Assembly: GCF_000006565.2 (NCBI RefSeq)
Contig: NC_031476.1
Location: 1,388,458 to 1,452,457 of the forward strand
DNA from: Toxoplasma gondii ME49
Taxonomy: Eukaryota; Apicomplexa; Conoidasida; Eucoccidiorida; Sarcocystidae
Direction: 5' to 3'
Length of the DNA: 64,000 nucleotides
Below are positions 35,237-48,135 of this stretch, in pieces. The first letter of the stretch is position 1, and the number at the start of each line of letters is the position of its first letter. The translations under genes and the position numbers were made by a program. A model generated the notes under the pieces. That model was not told the origin of the DNA and did not search any database. It saw only the letters and a list, made by a program, of their open reading frames with translations.

Positions 35237-38200
35237 TCACTCCGCGCCGCTTCCCGCTCCACTCCCTGCTCCACCGCTACCCGAGCCGTTTACCATCGCG
35301 CCGGCGGCCGGTGTACCTACACTTGTGCTGCCACTACTGGCAGCGGCACCACCGTCGGTTCCAGGAACCTGCGATCCCGAGGTGCCGGCAGGCGTCGCTC
35401 CACCATTCCCTGAACTTCCCACCGAAGTGGTCGCAGCCACCCCAGTGTTTTGAGCACCCCGTGCCCCTGCAGACGCGCTGTCGCCACTCTGTCCAGCGCC
35501 CGCAGTTTGCAAAGCTCTAGTTTCTGGTGGAATTGGCTGGGTGATGGAAGCCCCCGCAGTGGGGTGAGTGACGCCCGCAGCTGCAGGTGTTGCCAGCAAG
35601 GGGGGCCCCGGCATGATCGCTTGCTGCGGTGCGCCTAAGCCGTGAAGAAGGCCCTGCTGTGGCGTCCCCGCCACCATCGGCGCGTACGCCAACGGCCGCC
35701 CTGCTCCCGTCAGGCCTGCTAGCGGTTGCGGAACGTACTGCACGCGAACATGACACAAGGCAGCATGGTACGACGGTCTAAGTCTTCCCCTTGATTTCAA
35801 GGCGAATCACAGTAGACACACCGCGCACAACATTTCAATTGACGAAATTGCTTTCGCAAAACCAGAATTCACGATTTTGCCAAAGACTTCCAACACAGTG
35901 CACTCTTTACGACCCTCATGTTCAGTGCATTAAGTAGAGTAGTAGCCAGCGTATATCTGGAAACTCAACATTTGTATTTAAGTTGGGCTGACCAGATCTG
36001 AACCTATGACATTCTATTTTCCAATTAGAAGCACTCCCTAACTACGCCACATTACGAATTCTGTACGCACCCACCTACTGCGGCGCCCTTCCACCAAACA
36101 AATACCTTGAGTCTGACTTTTCGTCTCGGTGTCTTCGCGAGCTCTTTACAGTTCGCATGAGTATCGGCAAACTCCTTAGGCCAACCAGCCCTTTCATCCA
36201 CACAGTCAACACCGCTTTCTGTCACTTAGTTAGCCACGGGTGCAGTTTGTCTCCGCTTCCGCTTGCCTTACCGGGACAGCGTGGGCGGCGCCCATGACGC
36301 CTCCTCCAGCTGCAGCTCCCTGGAAGTGTTGATGGCCGAGAGCAGCCGCCATGGCCGCGAAGTTCGGCCCCGCCTGAGCAGCGACAGGCTGCCCCATCGC
36401 TCCGGTCATGCCCACTACCGGCTGCGGCTGTGGCTGGCCTGGCTGTGGTTGTCCCTGCGGCACCGGAAACGTGCAGGGAAGGCCAGCGACGGCGCCTACG
36501 CCTCGCTGGGGCTGAACCGCGCCGCGGTTCGGCGCCTGCTGCTGCATCATCAGCTGAGACTGCTGGAACCCTGCTCCCTGAGCCCCCGCAGTCGCTCCAT
36601 TGCTCGGGCACAAGGTTCCCGTGGCCACCACGCCGCTAGGTTGGTTGTTGTTCGGCAAGCCTGCGGCACCAGGGGCACCCGCAGCTGGAAGAGGCTGAGC
36701 CGCTCCTCCTGGGTGCGCCGACGCGTGGCCCTGATGGGCTGCAGCCGCTGCGGCCGCGGCCGCCACTGCGGCCGCAGCTGCTGGGTTGGAGACAACCGGA
36801 GACAGGTGCTGCGCGAGAGGGAGTGGCGGATACATCAGAGGGTAAGACATCGCACCTGGGTGGGGCGGCGCCCCTGCTGCCGGAGACAGGAACGCTTGAG
36901 GACCCGCAGGAAACAAAATGCGGGGGTGGAGACTGAAGAGGGGACCCGCGGGCAGCGGCGCCGACAGCTGCGGATGCAAAACTGGGAATCGCAGAAGAGG
37001 CACAGAACTGACAACAAAGTGTGTTTGGTGATAGATAGGATACAGGGAGAGCAAGGACAGTGCAAAGGAAGAAAGGTATAGGCACCGGAGCGCACGTGAC
37101 TAGGTGACATCAATCGCGTCGTGATTCGCATAACGACGCGGAGATAAGGAAAGAAACAGCGAAAAGAAAACAGTGAATGCGTTCAGGTGTCTCGTAACCA
37201 AGAGGGATACACACAGAAGAACCGACTGAAAAGATCCGCAGACACCAACACATGAGACCGCTGGCTCTCCAACCGTTTCTTCACACGAATCAGTTCCTTC
37301 TAAATCCAGCAACCGAATTCAGGAGCTTGAACAACAACAAGCACACGAAAGCGCCTGACCCCACATGCGACGTACTTGGAAACGGCGCAATGGGCGCACT
37401 GAGTGCTGCTGCGGGGAGAGTCGCTGCTTGAGGAAAGGAAGTCGGGGGAATCTGGCCAAGGATCACTCGGTAAGAGTCAGTGCCTGCAAGACCATAAACA
37501 GAGAAGGTTTCCCACGGAGTACGAAACACGGGAAAGGACTGCGGCGTACCATGTTGAACGAAACTCAAACGAGAGGCCTCATGGGGTTGCACAGACATGA
37601 CGTCTTCACGCCGTTGTGCCGAATGAGGGATCGGCAAAAAACCCGGCATGAACTGCCACTCAGTAACGAAACGACCGACAAAATAGCGCGAGGTCGCTCC
37701 GCCTAGCGTTTCCGAGCAATCTGTGGTCCAAGGCTGTTGGCGCCAGAACGCGTAGGAAAAGTGAAAAACACTGTCCCGCAGGAGAAACTGGAGGCTCGCG
37801 ATTCTCGTCAGGAACGCAGAATGCAGTAGTAGCCGGGAGACGCTTACCAAGACCTGTCCACTCTGGAGAAATCTGAGACAGTTTTTCTTGCCGGGCTTTG
37901 TTAACGAGCGAATTAACAAACTCCCCAACCTCGCGAGTTCTAGAGGCTCCTGACGATCCTCTGCCGCCCTTTCCAGTTTTCTGAGCCACACAAGGAAAAC
38001 GCAGACGACCAGAAAACGAGTGTGGCTAAATAACATTTGAAAAAAACCAGTCGACGCAAACTTCTTGTCACCTCTTTGTCTCTGCATGAGACGCTGTGCC
38101 AAAGAAATCTTCATAACCATGTGGCACAACCCCGGTATCGACGACAGCAGCTTTCAGAGGACTTCTCGCCTGCCACTACATGAATCACTGAATACAAACC

Positions 38201-41200
38201 CATAGATTCGACTAAAAACGAGTAATCCATCTTCCAGCAGACTCCCACCGCTAGGTCTTGTCTCGAAAGACTTACTTCCTGATAGAACATGCATACACAC
38301 ACACGAGACAATGGGAAATGAAGGGTGCCTACAAAATTGCGAGCCCGCGGATAACCGTAAACCCATGGCGCACTGACGTAAGGACGCTTGTCACGCGAAT
38401 CCACATCGACTCTCTCAGACCAAATGAAGCGCCACGGAATCCGAAGAAAAAGTGCCATGCAATGAAACAAAATAACACAACACACCAGCACGTAACACCA
38501 GTACGGAAACTGTCGGGCTTGTTCGAGTCGGAACAGCCTCCCTCTCCTGGCATTAATGACAGCTGCGTGTCTTTGAATTTCTTCCCCACGAGGACGCTCC
38601 GCTTACCGCAGAAAGGGGTTGGAAAGGCGCGTAATGAGGCGCACTGCCGCCATTCGGGTGACCACTTGTGCCTCCTTGGGGATGCGGGACGCCCGCCACT
38701 GCCCCTGGGCCCATACGCATGTTCATCGCGTTGCCGATTAAGGCCTGTTGGTGCGGTGGCTGCCTCTGGTGGCCGTGGTGGGTCGGAGGCGGTGGCGGCT
38801 GCCCAATGAAATTGCCGCCCATCATGTTCATCTGCTGCAGTCAGCAAGAAGAACGAAGCACAGGAAAACTCCCACGTACCACTGGAACATAGACTGCATA
38901 AACACTCCACACGCACGACGCGAGCTTGTCTCGTTACATATACAGGTGGAGAGAGGAACGTGAATCAAAGTGACCTAGCTTCCTAGCATTCGAATCACAA
39001 AATGAAGCCGAATGGAAAGGCTCAGGTGGCACAGAGGCCCCGGCAAATCAAGGGGACAGTGGCACATGCAAAAATCAACCGCAGGGATCGCCAGGAAAAC
39101 CAGCAAAGCACTGACGTGCATACAGCTAAAACAGAGCTGTGAGTTTCCAAATCTGTGAATCACCGCAGAGCTCGAAACACTGCTTCGCTTTGGACTTACA
39201 GCCATGTGGCTGTTGATCGCGAAGCCACCCATTCCGAATGGCATCGCGCCTGCCGCGAGTCCATCGGGAATCATGGCAGCGCCTCCAGGACCGGCTATCA
39301 TGCCCCCTGCTCCGAGTGCGCCACCCATGCCCGCCGCCGCTGCAGCTGCCGCAGCTTGGCTCTGAGGCTCCGATGTCGCACCGGGGGGGCCCATGAGGCC
39401 CACCGCAGCTGCGCCCGCTGGGGCAGGCACACTCGCTCCGGCGTGATTCGGGTGCGGGCCCACTAGGGTCGCCCCCGGGGTTTGCGGATGGGGCGGGAAG
39501 CCTGCCGCACCTGCGCCGCCTGCGCCTGCGACGACGACGCCTGCAACCAAGCCTGCATTTGCGCCTCCGAGGCTCACGCCTCCAGGCCAGCAACCAGGGG
39601 CTTGAGGCGCGCCCGCCTGGTTCGCGAAGGCATGCGCAGGAGGCGTGCACCCTTGGGGGTTCTGAGCAAGCATTCCGGCGGGGTTGAGATGCTGGGGCGG
39701 GCCCGGGGTCGGGCTGCCTCCGCTCCCCACTGTCCCCTGAGGCAGGTGCCCTGCAGGGCCCCGGTTCGCGCCTCCTGAGCCGGATCCGCTGCCTGCGCTT
39801 CTGCCCTGGGGCACAACTGCACCGTCCGGCGCCCCAGGGGCACCTGCACCCCCCGCAGGGGCCGCCTGCAGCCCTCCGGGGCCACTGGCGCCCGTGCTCG
39901 CCTTGCCATTTCCGCGCGAACCGGCGCCGCTGGCGTCGCCGTTGGAAGCCGCAGCGCCCGCGTGCGGCGCGTGACGAGAGCCTGAGACGGAGTGTGGCAC
40001 GGGGACTTGAGCGTGATCTCCAAGACTGCCTGTACCTCCAGGCGCCCCTAGGGAGACTGCGGCGGATGCCTGACCCGCGCGAGCATCCGGGGGCCCACCT
40101 ACGCCTGGCAGAGCCATCCCCGTCCCTGGGCCGAGCTGGGGCGCCACAGGCGCCATCATTCCTCCATTGCCTACCCCCGGGTACGGCCTATGAGGGTACG
40201 CATTCGCACCGAGCGCCGATGCGCCACCTCCCACGTGCTGGCCCCGAAGGGTAGCCGCAGTTGCGTGAGAAGGGGTTGACGGCGTGAAGGCGTTCGCGTG
40301 CGGATTGAACTGGAAGCCCTTCTTGGAACCGAAAGACGAAGACTGGGAAGAATCTGAGAACCCAAAAAAACCGTACAAAAAGAGCTCATTTACATACTGT
40401 TTCCTTCCATGCGGTAGGCGTCCCTCTTCCTTCTTGGTCCGCCTGCTCCTTCTTCCTCACCGTTTTCTTTTCACTGCGACGCCTACACTCCCTGGCGCCT
40501 CCCGCACTGTCTCTCCCCCTCTCGAGCCCGACGACGCACCTCCGGTAGACGCGCCTAGAGTCCTTGTCGCGTCGAAAGCATCAGCCGCCAGTTATCTTCT
40601 ACGCGTAATATATGGATTACTGTTGTCACTCGTACTCACTGCGGGAGGAACCTACTTTGCTAGTCTCCTTGCTACTGTTACTCTGTACAGAATACACGGA
40701 TCGGATTCTTATTGCCTGGCATCCTCCCTATGTCCGCTTTCGATTCCTGCCCCCCATGAGGGGATACGGATTTCCTTCGACAAGGCGGAGAAGCAAACAC
40801 CCATACCTGCAGAGGACGATGTGGCAGATGCAGGGGAGCCGTCGGCAGAGGTGCCGCTTCCCGAGCTGCTGCTTCCTGACGGAGAGGACTTGTTCTTCTC
40901 CAGTAGCTGCGTGAAGACTTTCGACGCACTAAGGAACTCGTTCTTGTCTTGCGCGCGATCGCGTCGCTTGATTTCCCCGCCACCAGGCTGTGACTGCTGA
41001 TTCTTGTTCTTCTTGAAGTTCAGCCACTCCTCTTGAGTCTGGTCGTCCAACTTGGGCAACGCGGGCTCCAGATTCAACGCATGGATGCCTCCCAACTCAT
41101 GCATTGCCGGCGCTCTGAAAAAGCAAGAACCACAACACAGCGTTTGCGCTGTAAATGCAAGCATGCCGCATTCGCGCACAGGTTCCCTATTTACGCGTTT

Positions 41201-43320
41201 TCATAGGAGTCCTCATCTTGTTACACAAGCACTCGGCAAAAGAAACCCATGCGAACTCACCTCGCAGGCGACCCAGATGCGAGAATGCTTCGCATTTTCT
41301 TGTGAGTCTCGTGGAGTTCCTTGTGAGGGGGAGGAGTCGACGCGACACCTGACAAAAACCACGAAGCGCCACATGCACGAATCCGTGTTTCGCCTTTTTT
41401 ATCGGTCTTCCCGCGATTACACAAACAGAAGCACCCCACCATGTCCGTATCCACCAGTTTGGACGAAGACGCAGCAGGACGGAGCCTCGTCGGTACTGGT
41501 GGCGCTCCCGCACTCTGTGGCGGCACCATTCGTTTCCTGCCGCGATCGTCTCACATAGTCAGGCTCTAGAAACGCGCTTTAAACCTCGTTGTCTCTGCCC
41601 AACAAACGTCGGCCCACCTGGTCCCATGGCGCCGCCTGCAGCTCCCAACGCGGGGGTGTGGACCCTGGAGAGCTCCTTGCGTTGATTTTCCTTGGCAGCG
41701 ATCTCGAGATTTTCTCGCAGCTTCCGGAGCGCACCACCGGCGACTTTCGCCACGTGTCCAGTGCTTCCACTGGCATGAGCGCCAGCGACTCCCTTGCCTT
41801 GCGCGCCGACGCCTCCCGATCGATTAGCGGACCCCGAAGCTGAGACAGCTGCAGAGCTCGCAGCTCCTCTATCTCCACCTCTCTCTCCAGTTGCAGAAAG
41901 GCCACCGACAGCCGCGCCACTCTTGTTGGCGTGGGCACCCGAGGCCATGACGTGAGGGAATGAACCGGAGGACGCCGTGTTTCTACTTGATCCTCGCGAG
42001 CCGCCACCGACCCCACTGTCGGCTCCACAGGATGATGAAGAACGACTCGAAGACGGAACGCCAGGTCCCGGGCCGTCTGGGGGCGCTCGCCGATGCTGCG
42101 AGTAGCCCCCAGTGCCCGTAACAGCGCTGAACAAAGCCTCCTCGTCCTCAACCTGAAGGCAGAAAATGGCAACAAGCGTGCGTGTTTGATGAGCACAGGC
42201 ACTTTAGCGACTCACCCCTACAAGAAGACGTGGTAGAAGAGCCCCCGAAACCACGAAACTGTTGACATGTCCGAAATATGAACTTCCATTTGCATGTCTT
42301 TGACACCGCCGCGCAATGCCTTGAAACCGCGAGAAGAATCCCCCCTCCACCGCTCTTTAACGCGTTCTCGTTGTTACTCGTTTCTCGAAGTCTGCACCAC
42401 GAGACGACTGACGAAAAACCCACTCTCGCAAACGTTCGCGATGCCCCCCGGGATTTCCGCAACGCAGGATTGCCCCCCCTCTCCCATTGGTCGTCAGACA
42501 CGACGGAACTCACCCCGCGGGAGTCATCGACGGCGCCATCGCGGGTTCCCTGTTGTTGTTTCTCGAGTTCGGTGGCGATTCTGTCTGCCTGCTGCTGAAC
42601 CTGAAGCGGAATGGCATCTAGGTCGAGTTTGGTCGTGTACAACTCCTCTTTATACGAGCTGCGGACGCCGAAGCGTTGCTCGTTCACAGCGAACTGATCC
42701 CAGTCGGAGGCGGTTCCGCCGTTCACTCGACGGGCGCCTACGCCTCCGGCGGGCTCGAGGGCGCCGAAGGTGTCCTCGCCTCGAGAGCCGTCGCCTACCC
42801 ACTTCTGCAGCTCTCGCGGTTGGCCTGCGCCGCCCCGCGTGCTCCTGTCATTGAAGCGCTTGCCACTGTGCGCGCTGATCTGCGTGTCTGTCTGGAAGCC
42901 CGAGCCCGCGTGGACTGCAGCCCCCTGGAGGCCCGAACTGGAGCTCGACGCCGGACCTGCAGGCCCGGACGGCGCGAGCGGCACATCAGTCGCGTGGAAG
43001 GAGACGAAGCAACGGTCGGGCAGGTGCATCTGGCGCTTGATCTCGCCACTGACGCGCGTCTTCGAGGGCAAGTCTCTGGCGCAGGAGAGCACCAAGGACC
43101 CCTCTTGGCCGTCCTTCCGGTCCTTCTTCTCGTACGCATGGAAGAGCCCCTGAACGCGGCCGCCGTTCTCCAGGTTCACGCGGACCTCTCGCCCCGCGAG
43201 AACCGCCATACAGTAGTTCAGGCGCAGCTCGTTCACCTCGGCCGGCGTCACCGACTTCCGGCCGCTCTCCGGGCGGCCTGCGGGCCCCGAGCTCGGCGAC
43301 TGCGCGTCTGTCTTCCCCAT
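35237..43320 (-). CDS. Ataxin-2/Pbp1-like protein with Lsm, LsmAD and PAM2 segments
   Basis: Nine exons in gene order: 43320-42514, 42152-41618, 41348-41261, 41114-40807, 40353-39200, 38834-38607, 37451-37376, 36981-36272, 35737-35237. They join in frame to 1468 aa. Ataxin-2 proteins bind RNA and poly(A)-binding protein and act in mRNA stability, translation and stress granules. Residues 28-116 have the Lsm-like fold region (NYCMAVLAGREVRVNLENGG). Residues 206-255 match the LsmAD domain: DWDQFAVNEQRFGVRSSYKE, then a Leu- and Gln-rich helix. Residues 593-604, FQFNPHANAFTP, fit the PAM2 consensus for the MLLE domain of poly(A)-binding protein. The remainder is low-complexity Gly/Ala/Pro/Gln, including a 15-residue alanine-rich tract. 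Exons are far more GC-rich than neighbouring genes, which creates long false antisense frames. The acceptor of exon 6 could be 3 nt downstream. Confidence 0.88.
36737..36781 (-). repeat. GCN-type alanine tract in the ataxin-2-like gene
   Basis: Fifteen codons, all Ala except one Val, encoded by mixed GCN codons that give repeated gcggccgc-like DNA. It lies in exon 8 of the ataxin-2-like gene and is a likely site of length polymorphism. Confidence 0.75.
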
Positions 43321-43431
43321 GTGGAAAAACGGAGAAAAACACGGTCACGATTGCAAACAGAGAAAGGCAGGGGCGACGGCGAGGAGGAAGAAGTGCCGCA
43401 GTCCTGCGCGTTTGCCCACGACCGCCGCTAC

Positions 43432-43469
<38 letters not shown>

Positions 43470-46400
43470 TCAAAGACGGAGCAACGAGCCGAGAGATCCG
43501 TTGCACTCTGAGACCCTGGACTAGATCCGACGCGTGTGGGAAAAGATTCGAAGTGATGCAACTTAGAAGAGAAGGAACGGAGACGAGAGGCGCGTTTCCC
43601 GTCTTCGTCGGACTGAATCGAAGAAAGTCGACTCCACTTGCGGGTTTCCGGAGACAGACAAGGCAGATCACGGGGAAGCAGCCTAGTATGTGTATCTACA
43701 GCAGCGCGAGAAGAAAACAGGGTGCAACAAACAATCAAAAAGCGTAGGCAAAAATCCGCGCATTCACATCCGTGCCTAGATACTGTTGTCTCCAGTGAAG
43801 AGATGAATGTAGAAGAATAATAAAAGAAACCCGAGTGGTTCCACATTCAACGGGGCAGAGGCCCAAAAAACACCCAATTAAGACCGATCACGGGATGTGA
43901 AGATGAGGGCCTCTGGATTCCCGAAGATTCCCAATTTCCTCCACCCGCTGCGCCCCGTAACCCCGACAACGTAGGGGACGTTGATCAAACGGGAGAGATT
44001 CAGTACACTGCGCCACACAGACCGGCATGAGAAACTCTGAAAGAAAGGACGTGGTCGTCCTGAGGAAAAAAAGAAGAGAGACAACGTTCTGCTAGATTCT
44101 TCGCGGAGGAAGCGAAGAAAAGCTTTAAAGTGGCACAATGCACATAGGCGGCCGGAGAGCGAGTAAAAGGCCAGACACTGGAATCACCAGCAAAATAGAT
44201 CGTTTGTTTCCCTTTGAAAGATGAAAAGTGAGAGAGTTCCGTCCCTCTGTCACGCCAGGTGGAATTGCTTGTTCGGAGACTGGCCGCGGCTTCGCCACGC
44301 GCTCTGTCTCTCACAAAGCAAAGAACTGCCCGCACGAAAGAGGAGAAGCTGGTTGGTTTGTGGGCGGAACTTCACGCGCCAGAGAAAAACGCCAGAAGAA
44401 ACGGAACCTTTTCAATGCCAAATACGTGTTTCGCTCCGAATGTGGCTCTTCCCGCGGTTCAGTTGTCTACCACACAGAGAAGCGAACGACGCATTTTCGG
44501 CTGGACCGTCCTCCGCATCCTGTCTCTAATGTTGCGGGAAGCAAAACTACGCACCATTTTCTAGGTTCCGCAAAAAGTGAGCTGCTACGCCAATCTGCGC
44601 TCACAAGGAGACGCGAAAAAGCTGCAGGGACAAAAAGGGGGACGCTTTCCGAAAGAAAAGCGGCCGGCCTCTCCGCTCGCGCCAGCCCGCTCTTTGTTTT
44701 TCTCTTGGTCGTGCGGGGAGCGGACCGCTCTCGTTCGGTATTACGGCCACACCATGTTGTGGAGTCCGAGCACACGCGTACGCCAGCTGAGAAAAGAAGC
44801 GGGGTAAAACGCGAAGTCGAAACTTTTTGTAACCCACCACAACCCAGACAAAGAGCGGCAAATTGGCCTGGTCTCCCCTCCCACTGTCACCAGAAAGCAC
44901 GACTCAACAACTGTGTAATCAGCCCAAACATACAACCACTTCATCGTGCAAGAGGGTAGACAGACACGTTCCATTCCTAGAAGGTGCACTCCCTTGAGGT
45001 GCGTCAGGGAAGGAAAAGCTTGTAAACTGAATGAAACACGGGGCCCTGTACACACGACAAAAAGTGGAAACCCACTGGACAGTCGCCCAAAGCAGACAGA
45101 AATCTGCAGCAACTGTGGCCAGCAGACGGCAAAGACAAGGAGACACGCAGTCTGATACCGAAGTGGCCCAATGATGGCTCCACCTTCGATTTCTCTGACC
45201 CATGCTACGAAACACATCTGCTAAAAGGATTCGTACAGCAGCAGGAACTGGTACAGGAGGGTTATGTGGTGTCATCGTGCGTTGAGATGCTTGTGCAATT
45301 CAGTGTACCGCACAGGCTGTTACGGTGTAAAAGCCTGTTAGCTGGAGCAATAGTAAGCCAAAAAGCATGTGTTAATGTCTGTGATGCGTGCGTATGTGGT
45401 CTCCAGACCAAGTGAAGACGTCCTGTTGCCGGCGGCAATAGACAGAATACGATCAACCTTTTGTTACTTGCTTTTCCCCTACACTGTGTGCTGGTGCTGA
45501 TGCGGCAGAATTCAGGGGGACATAAGTTCAAGAATTAAACCCGGACAAGCAATTGAAAGGAGGCATGCCGTCACTTACATGAGTACTCGTGATACAAAGC
45601 TACTTTCACTTCATCTCCTTGCACAGGAACTTCGTAGCTGTCGTCGCCTCCTAGCAGACTACCGTGTCTCTATATACTTAAATATCTGTTTTTGATCCAC
45701 GTCTCCTTGTATGGCAGAACGCGTACAGAGATGTGCGTAAAAACACATGTAAATATAACACATAAACATACCCTTGTCTAGGGTTTTGCTACTTTCCTTG
45801 AGACACCGTCATAATTTCACTCGATGGAAAAGCCTGTGGTACCACCTTGCGAGGTAGAACAGAAACACCACAAAATAACATTTTGTCTTGATTTGGAACC
45901 TCACGCTGACGGCGGGTTAGGTACTTTCGATGGATGACTGAGAGACGATTCATTCCTCCGCGACATTTCTCTCTTCTTTCTTCTTCTGATGCCTATTGCC
46001 ATTTTCCCCCCACCAATTTATCCGCAGTTGTGAGATTGCGTTAAACACAGGAAGTTTCCTAGGTACTTCCCCCGGCTTAGGATAGAACCGTGACACTGAT
46101 GTTTCCAGAAGCCAATTCGGTACGATTTAACTGAGTGGCGCTGCTGATTGGCAAAGGCATCTCTGATTGTGGACCGGCGCAGATTTTGGCAGACGAACAA
46201 TTTACCCATATTTTAACGATTCACTTACGCCGTGTGCGTAAGGCTTCTTTTCGAGATGCTGACATCGACGGCAAGGCTCCACACTTCCGCAACCCGTCTG
46301 TTTTATCTTCATTTCATGGATCGTTTTGCGATTAAAAAATAGTTGGCGAGGTAACGCCTGAATCGCGTTCAAGCATATGTTGCAGGCATATACAGGAGAA

Positions 46401-48135
46401 TTCCGGCAGGAGAATAGTCTGAGGCTGCTTCCCAACCTATTCTGACTTTCCGCGTCCACCCGATAAAACAAAAATTGTACCATAGACATCTATTCTTTAT
46501 TTGGATACATTGAATGCGCTGTCGCAATAACCTTCATCTCGGCGACTCTCCCGCCCTTTTTTTGGCACCGCTGTTATTTGCTCCCATTAGCAGCTATTTT
46601 CGGGGTCGGCGAAATGTTCAGTGATGGAAACAAGGAGGTGTTCTGCGCACTTTTCTTTGAGAAATCATGCAGTACGGGATTACCCAATCGAAGGGTAACC
46701 TGGGAATTTTCCGTGTATTTGTCTGCAGTTCCGTCTTCAAACGCCTGCTCTACTGGCTTTTATGGTTGCCCTTTCACCCAGAAATCATTATCAGTCGAAA
46801 GAGGAGCACTTTCATTCTTTAATTTTGTTTTTGTGGTAGCGTTGTCAAAGGCAAACAGGGAACTCTCTGTTTTCTGTGGGGGAAATGACAAGAGAGGCCG
46901 AATACGCCCCCCTACAAAAATCTGTGTGTACACTGTCCTACGTATGGTATAAAAACAGGTTATTTCCTACGTATTACTTCTTATCTTAGACATTCAATCT
47001 TCGCAGGATTCAGCTGGGGTGAAAAACAATACTCCTCGGCCTGTGTCGAAGAATGCCACGGGAGAAAAGGTGTTTTTGTGATGGGACGTCACTTCTCTAC
47101 TTCATGAGGTTTTCGTGTAGCAACTCTTCTGAGGCAGCCAATAGCCCGTTCCTTCCGGCCGCGAGAGACTGCGACATCTCCGGCATAACTCAAAAATATA
47201 TGACTTTGTCGTCAACGCGTTTCGTTGTTCTCAACAACGTGATACTCTCTAAATTCATAAGTTCATCGACGTATGCACAGGCCAGGTTATTTTGTTAATT
47301 ATCGAGCATCGGCCCTGACCGTATTGTCGGTACACAACTCGGTTCGTCATCGGGATGCCGCTTCGGGCGTACTTGCTTCAACTGTCATGTAGATTAGCAT
47401 CAGTGTGTCCAGGGTTCATTTTTCTGTACCCGAATAAGGCTACATGCAGGCGCTTTTTTCAAATGGATCTACATCTTCTGGTAAGTTGAGGGTTGAAGCT
47501 AACTGCGTTCGCCGTCGTTCGCTAGTGTCCTACAATGCTTATCTCACTCGCTTCTCTGTTCCTATGCACGCAAGTCCACATTAACAGAAAAACAATGCAC
47601 TGCTGCTGTACAGGTAACTGCGTATGTGTACTTTATGTTTGGTAGCAGGGTGCGACAAGAAATACTCTATGGTTGCTGTTTTCACATATTTCACCGGCAA
47701 CAGGTCTATTCTCTCAATGTACGAAGGGAACCAGGCGTACGCGGGAATTCCAGGTCGAGCGAGCACAAATGTGCATAACTACTGCAAAACCACATGTTCA
47801 TATACGCCCTCACATGTGCATATATTTATATATTTGCCGCTACGGGTACTGTCGACACAGCAGAAAGTCATGATGTGGTGACATTTGGCCCAAGTATGAA
47901 CTTCACACTGATGCCCATTTTCTGTGCTCCCAATCAAAGCATGGCTCTGCCTCTGCATGGACGTCGACTACCTCCAGGTTACGTTTCGCGTTTCGAGCAG
48001 CAATTTTTGTGATTTCCTGTAGTCACTGGACCGTATGTTGAATTCTGGGGTTCTGCTGCCCTCGCAACCCGTGGTCTACAAAGATCGCGTTTTTTTCAAC
48101 ACTTCACCTCTTGAGATTTCATCTGGAGAGGGGAG
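43321..48135. other. 4.8-kb divergent promoter region without a gene
   Basis: It separates the start codons of the ataxin-2-like gene (-) and the cysteine-rich protein gene (+). GC-rich frames near 44228-44959 are Arg/Ser/Lys-rich without motifs and fade into AT-richer DNA after 45 kb. The region should hold two promoters and long 5' UTRs. It includes a (TA)n microsatellite at 43436-43464. Confidence 0.4.
43436..43464. repeat. (AT)n microsatellite
   Basis: About fourteen uninterrupted AT dinucleotides, roughly 115 bp upstream of the ataxin-2-like start codon and so probably in its 5' UTR or promoter. Dinucleotide runs of this type are often polymorphic. Confidence 0.95.

Noticed and set aside
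36263..37081. Plus-strand open frame of about 272 codons
   Set aside because: It is the antisense of GC-rich exon 8 of the ataxin-2-like gene. The product is Arg/Cys/Ser-rich without motifs, as expected of a GC-driven shadow.
40284..41000. Plus-strand open frame of about 238 codons
   Set aside because: It overlaps two confirmed minus-strand exons of the ataxin-2-like gene and their intron, and shows no domain or start context.
42676..43524. Plus-strand open frame of about 282 codons
   Set aside because: It is antisense to the Lsm/LsmAD exon, whose minus-strand reading is clearly conserved.
44228..44959. Plus-strand open frame of about 243 codons
   Set aside because: It begins with a non-ATG codon, is Arg/Lys/Ser-rich with no hydrophobic core, and lies in the GC-rich upstream region of the ataxin-2-like gene.
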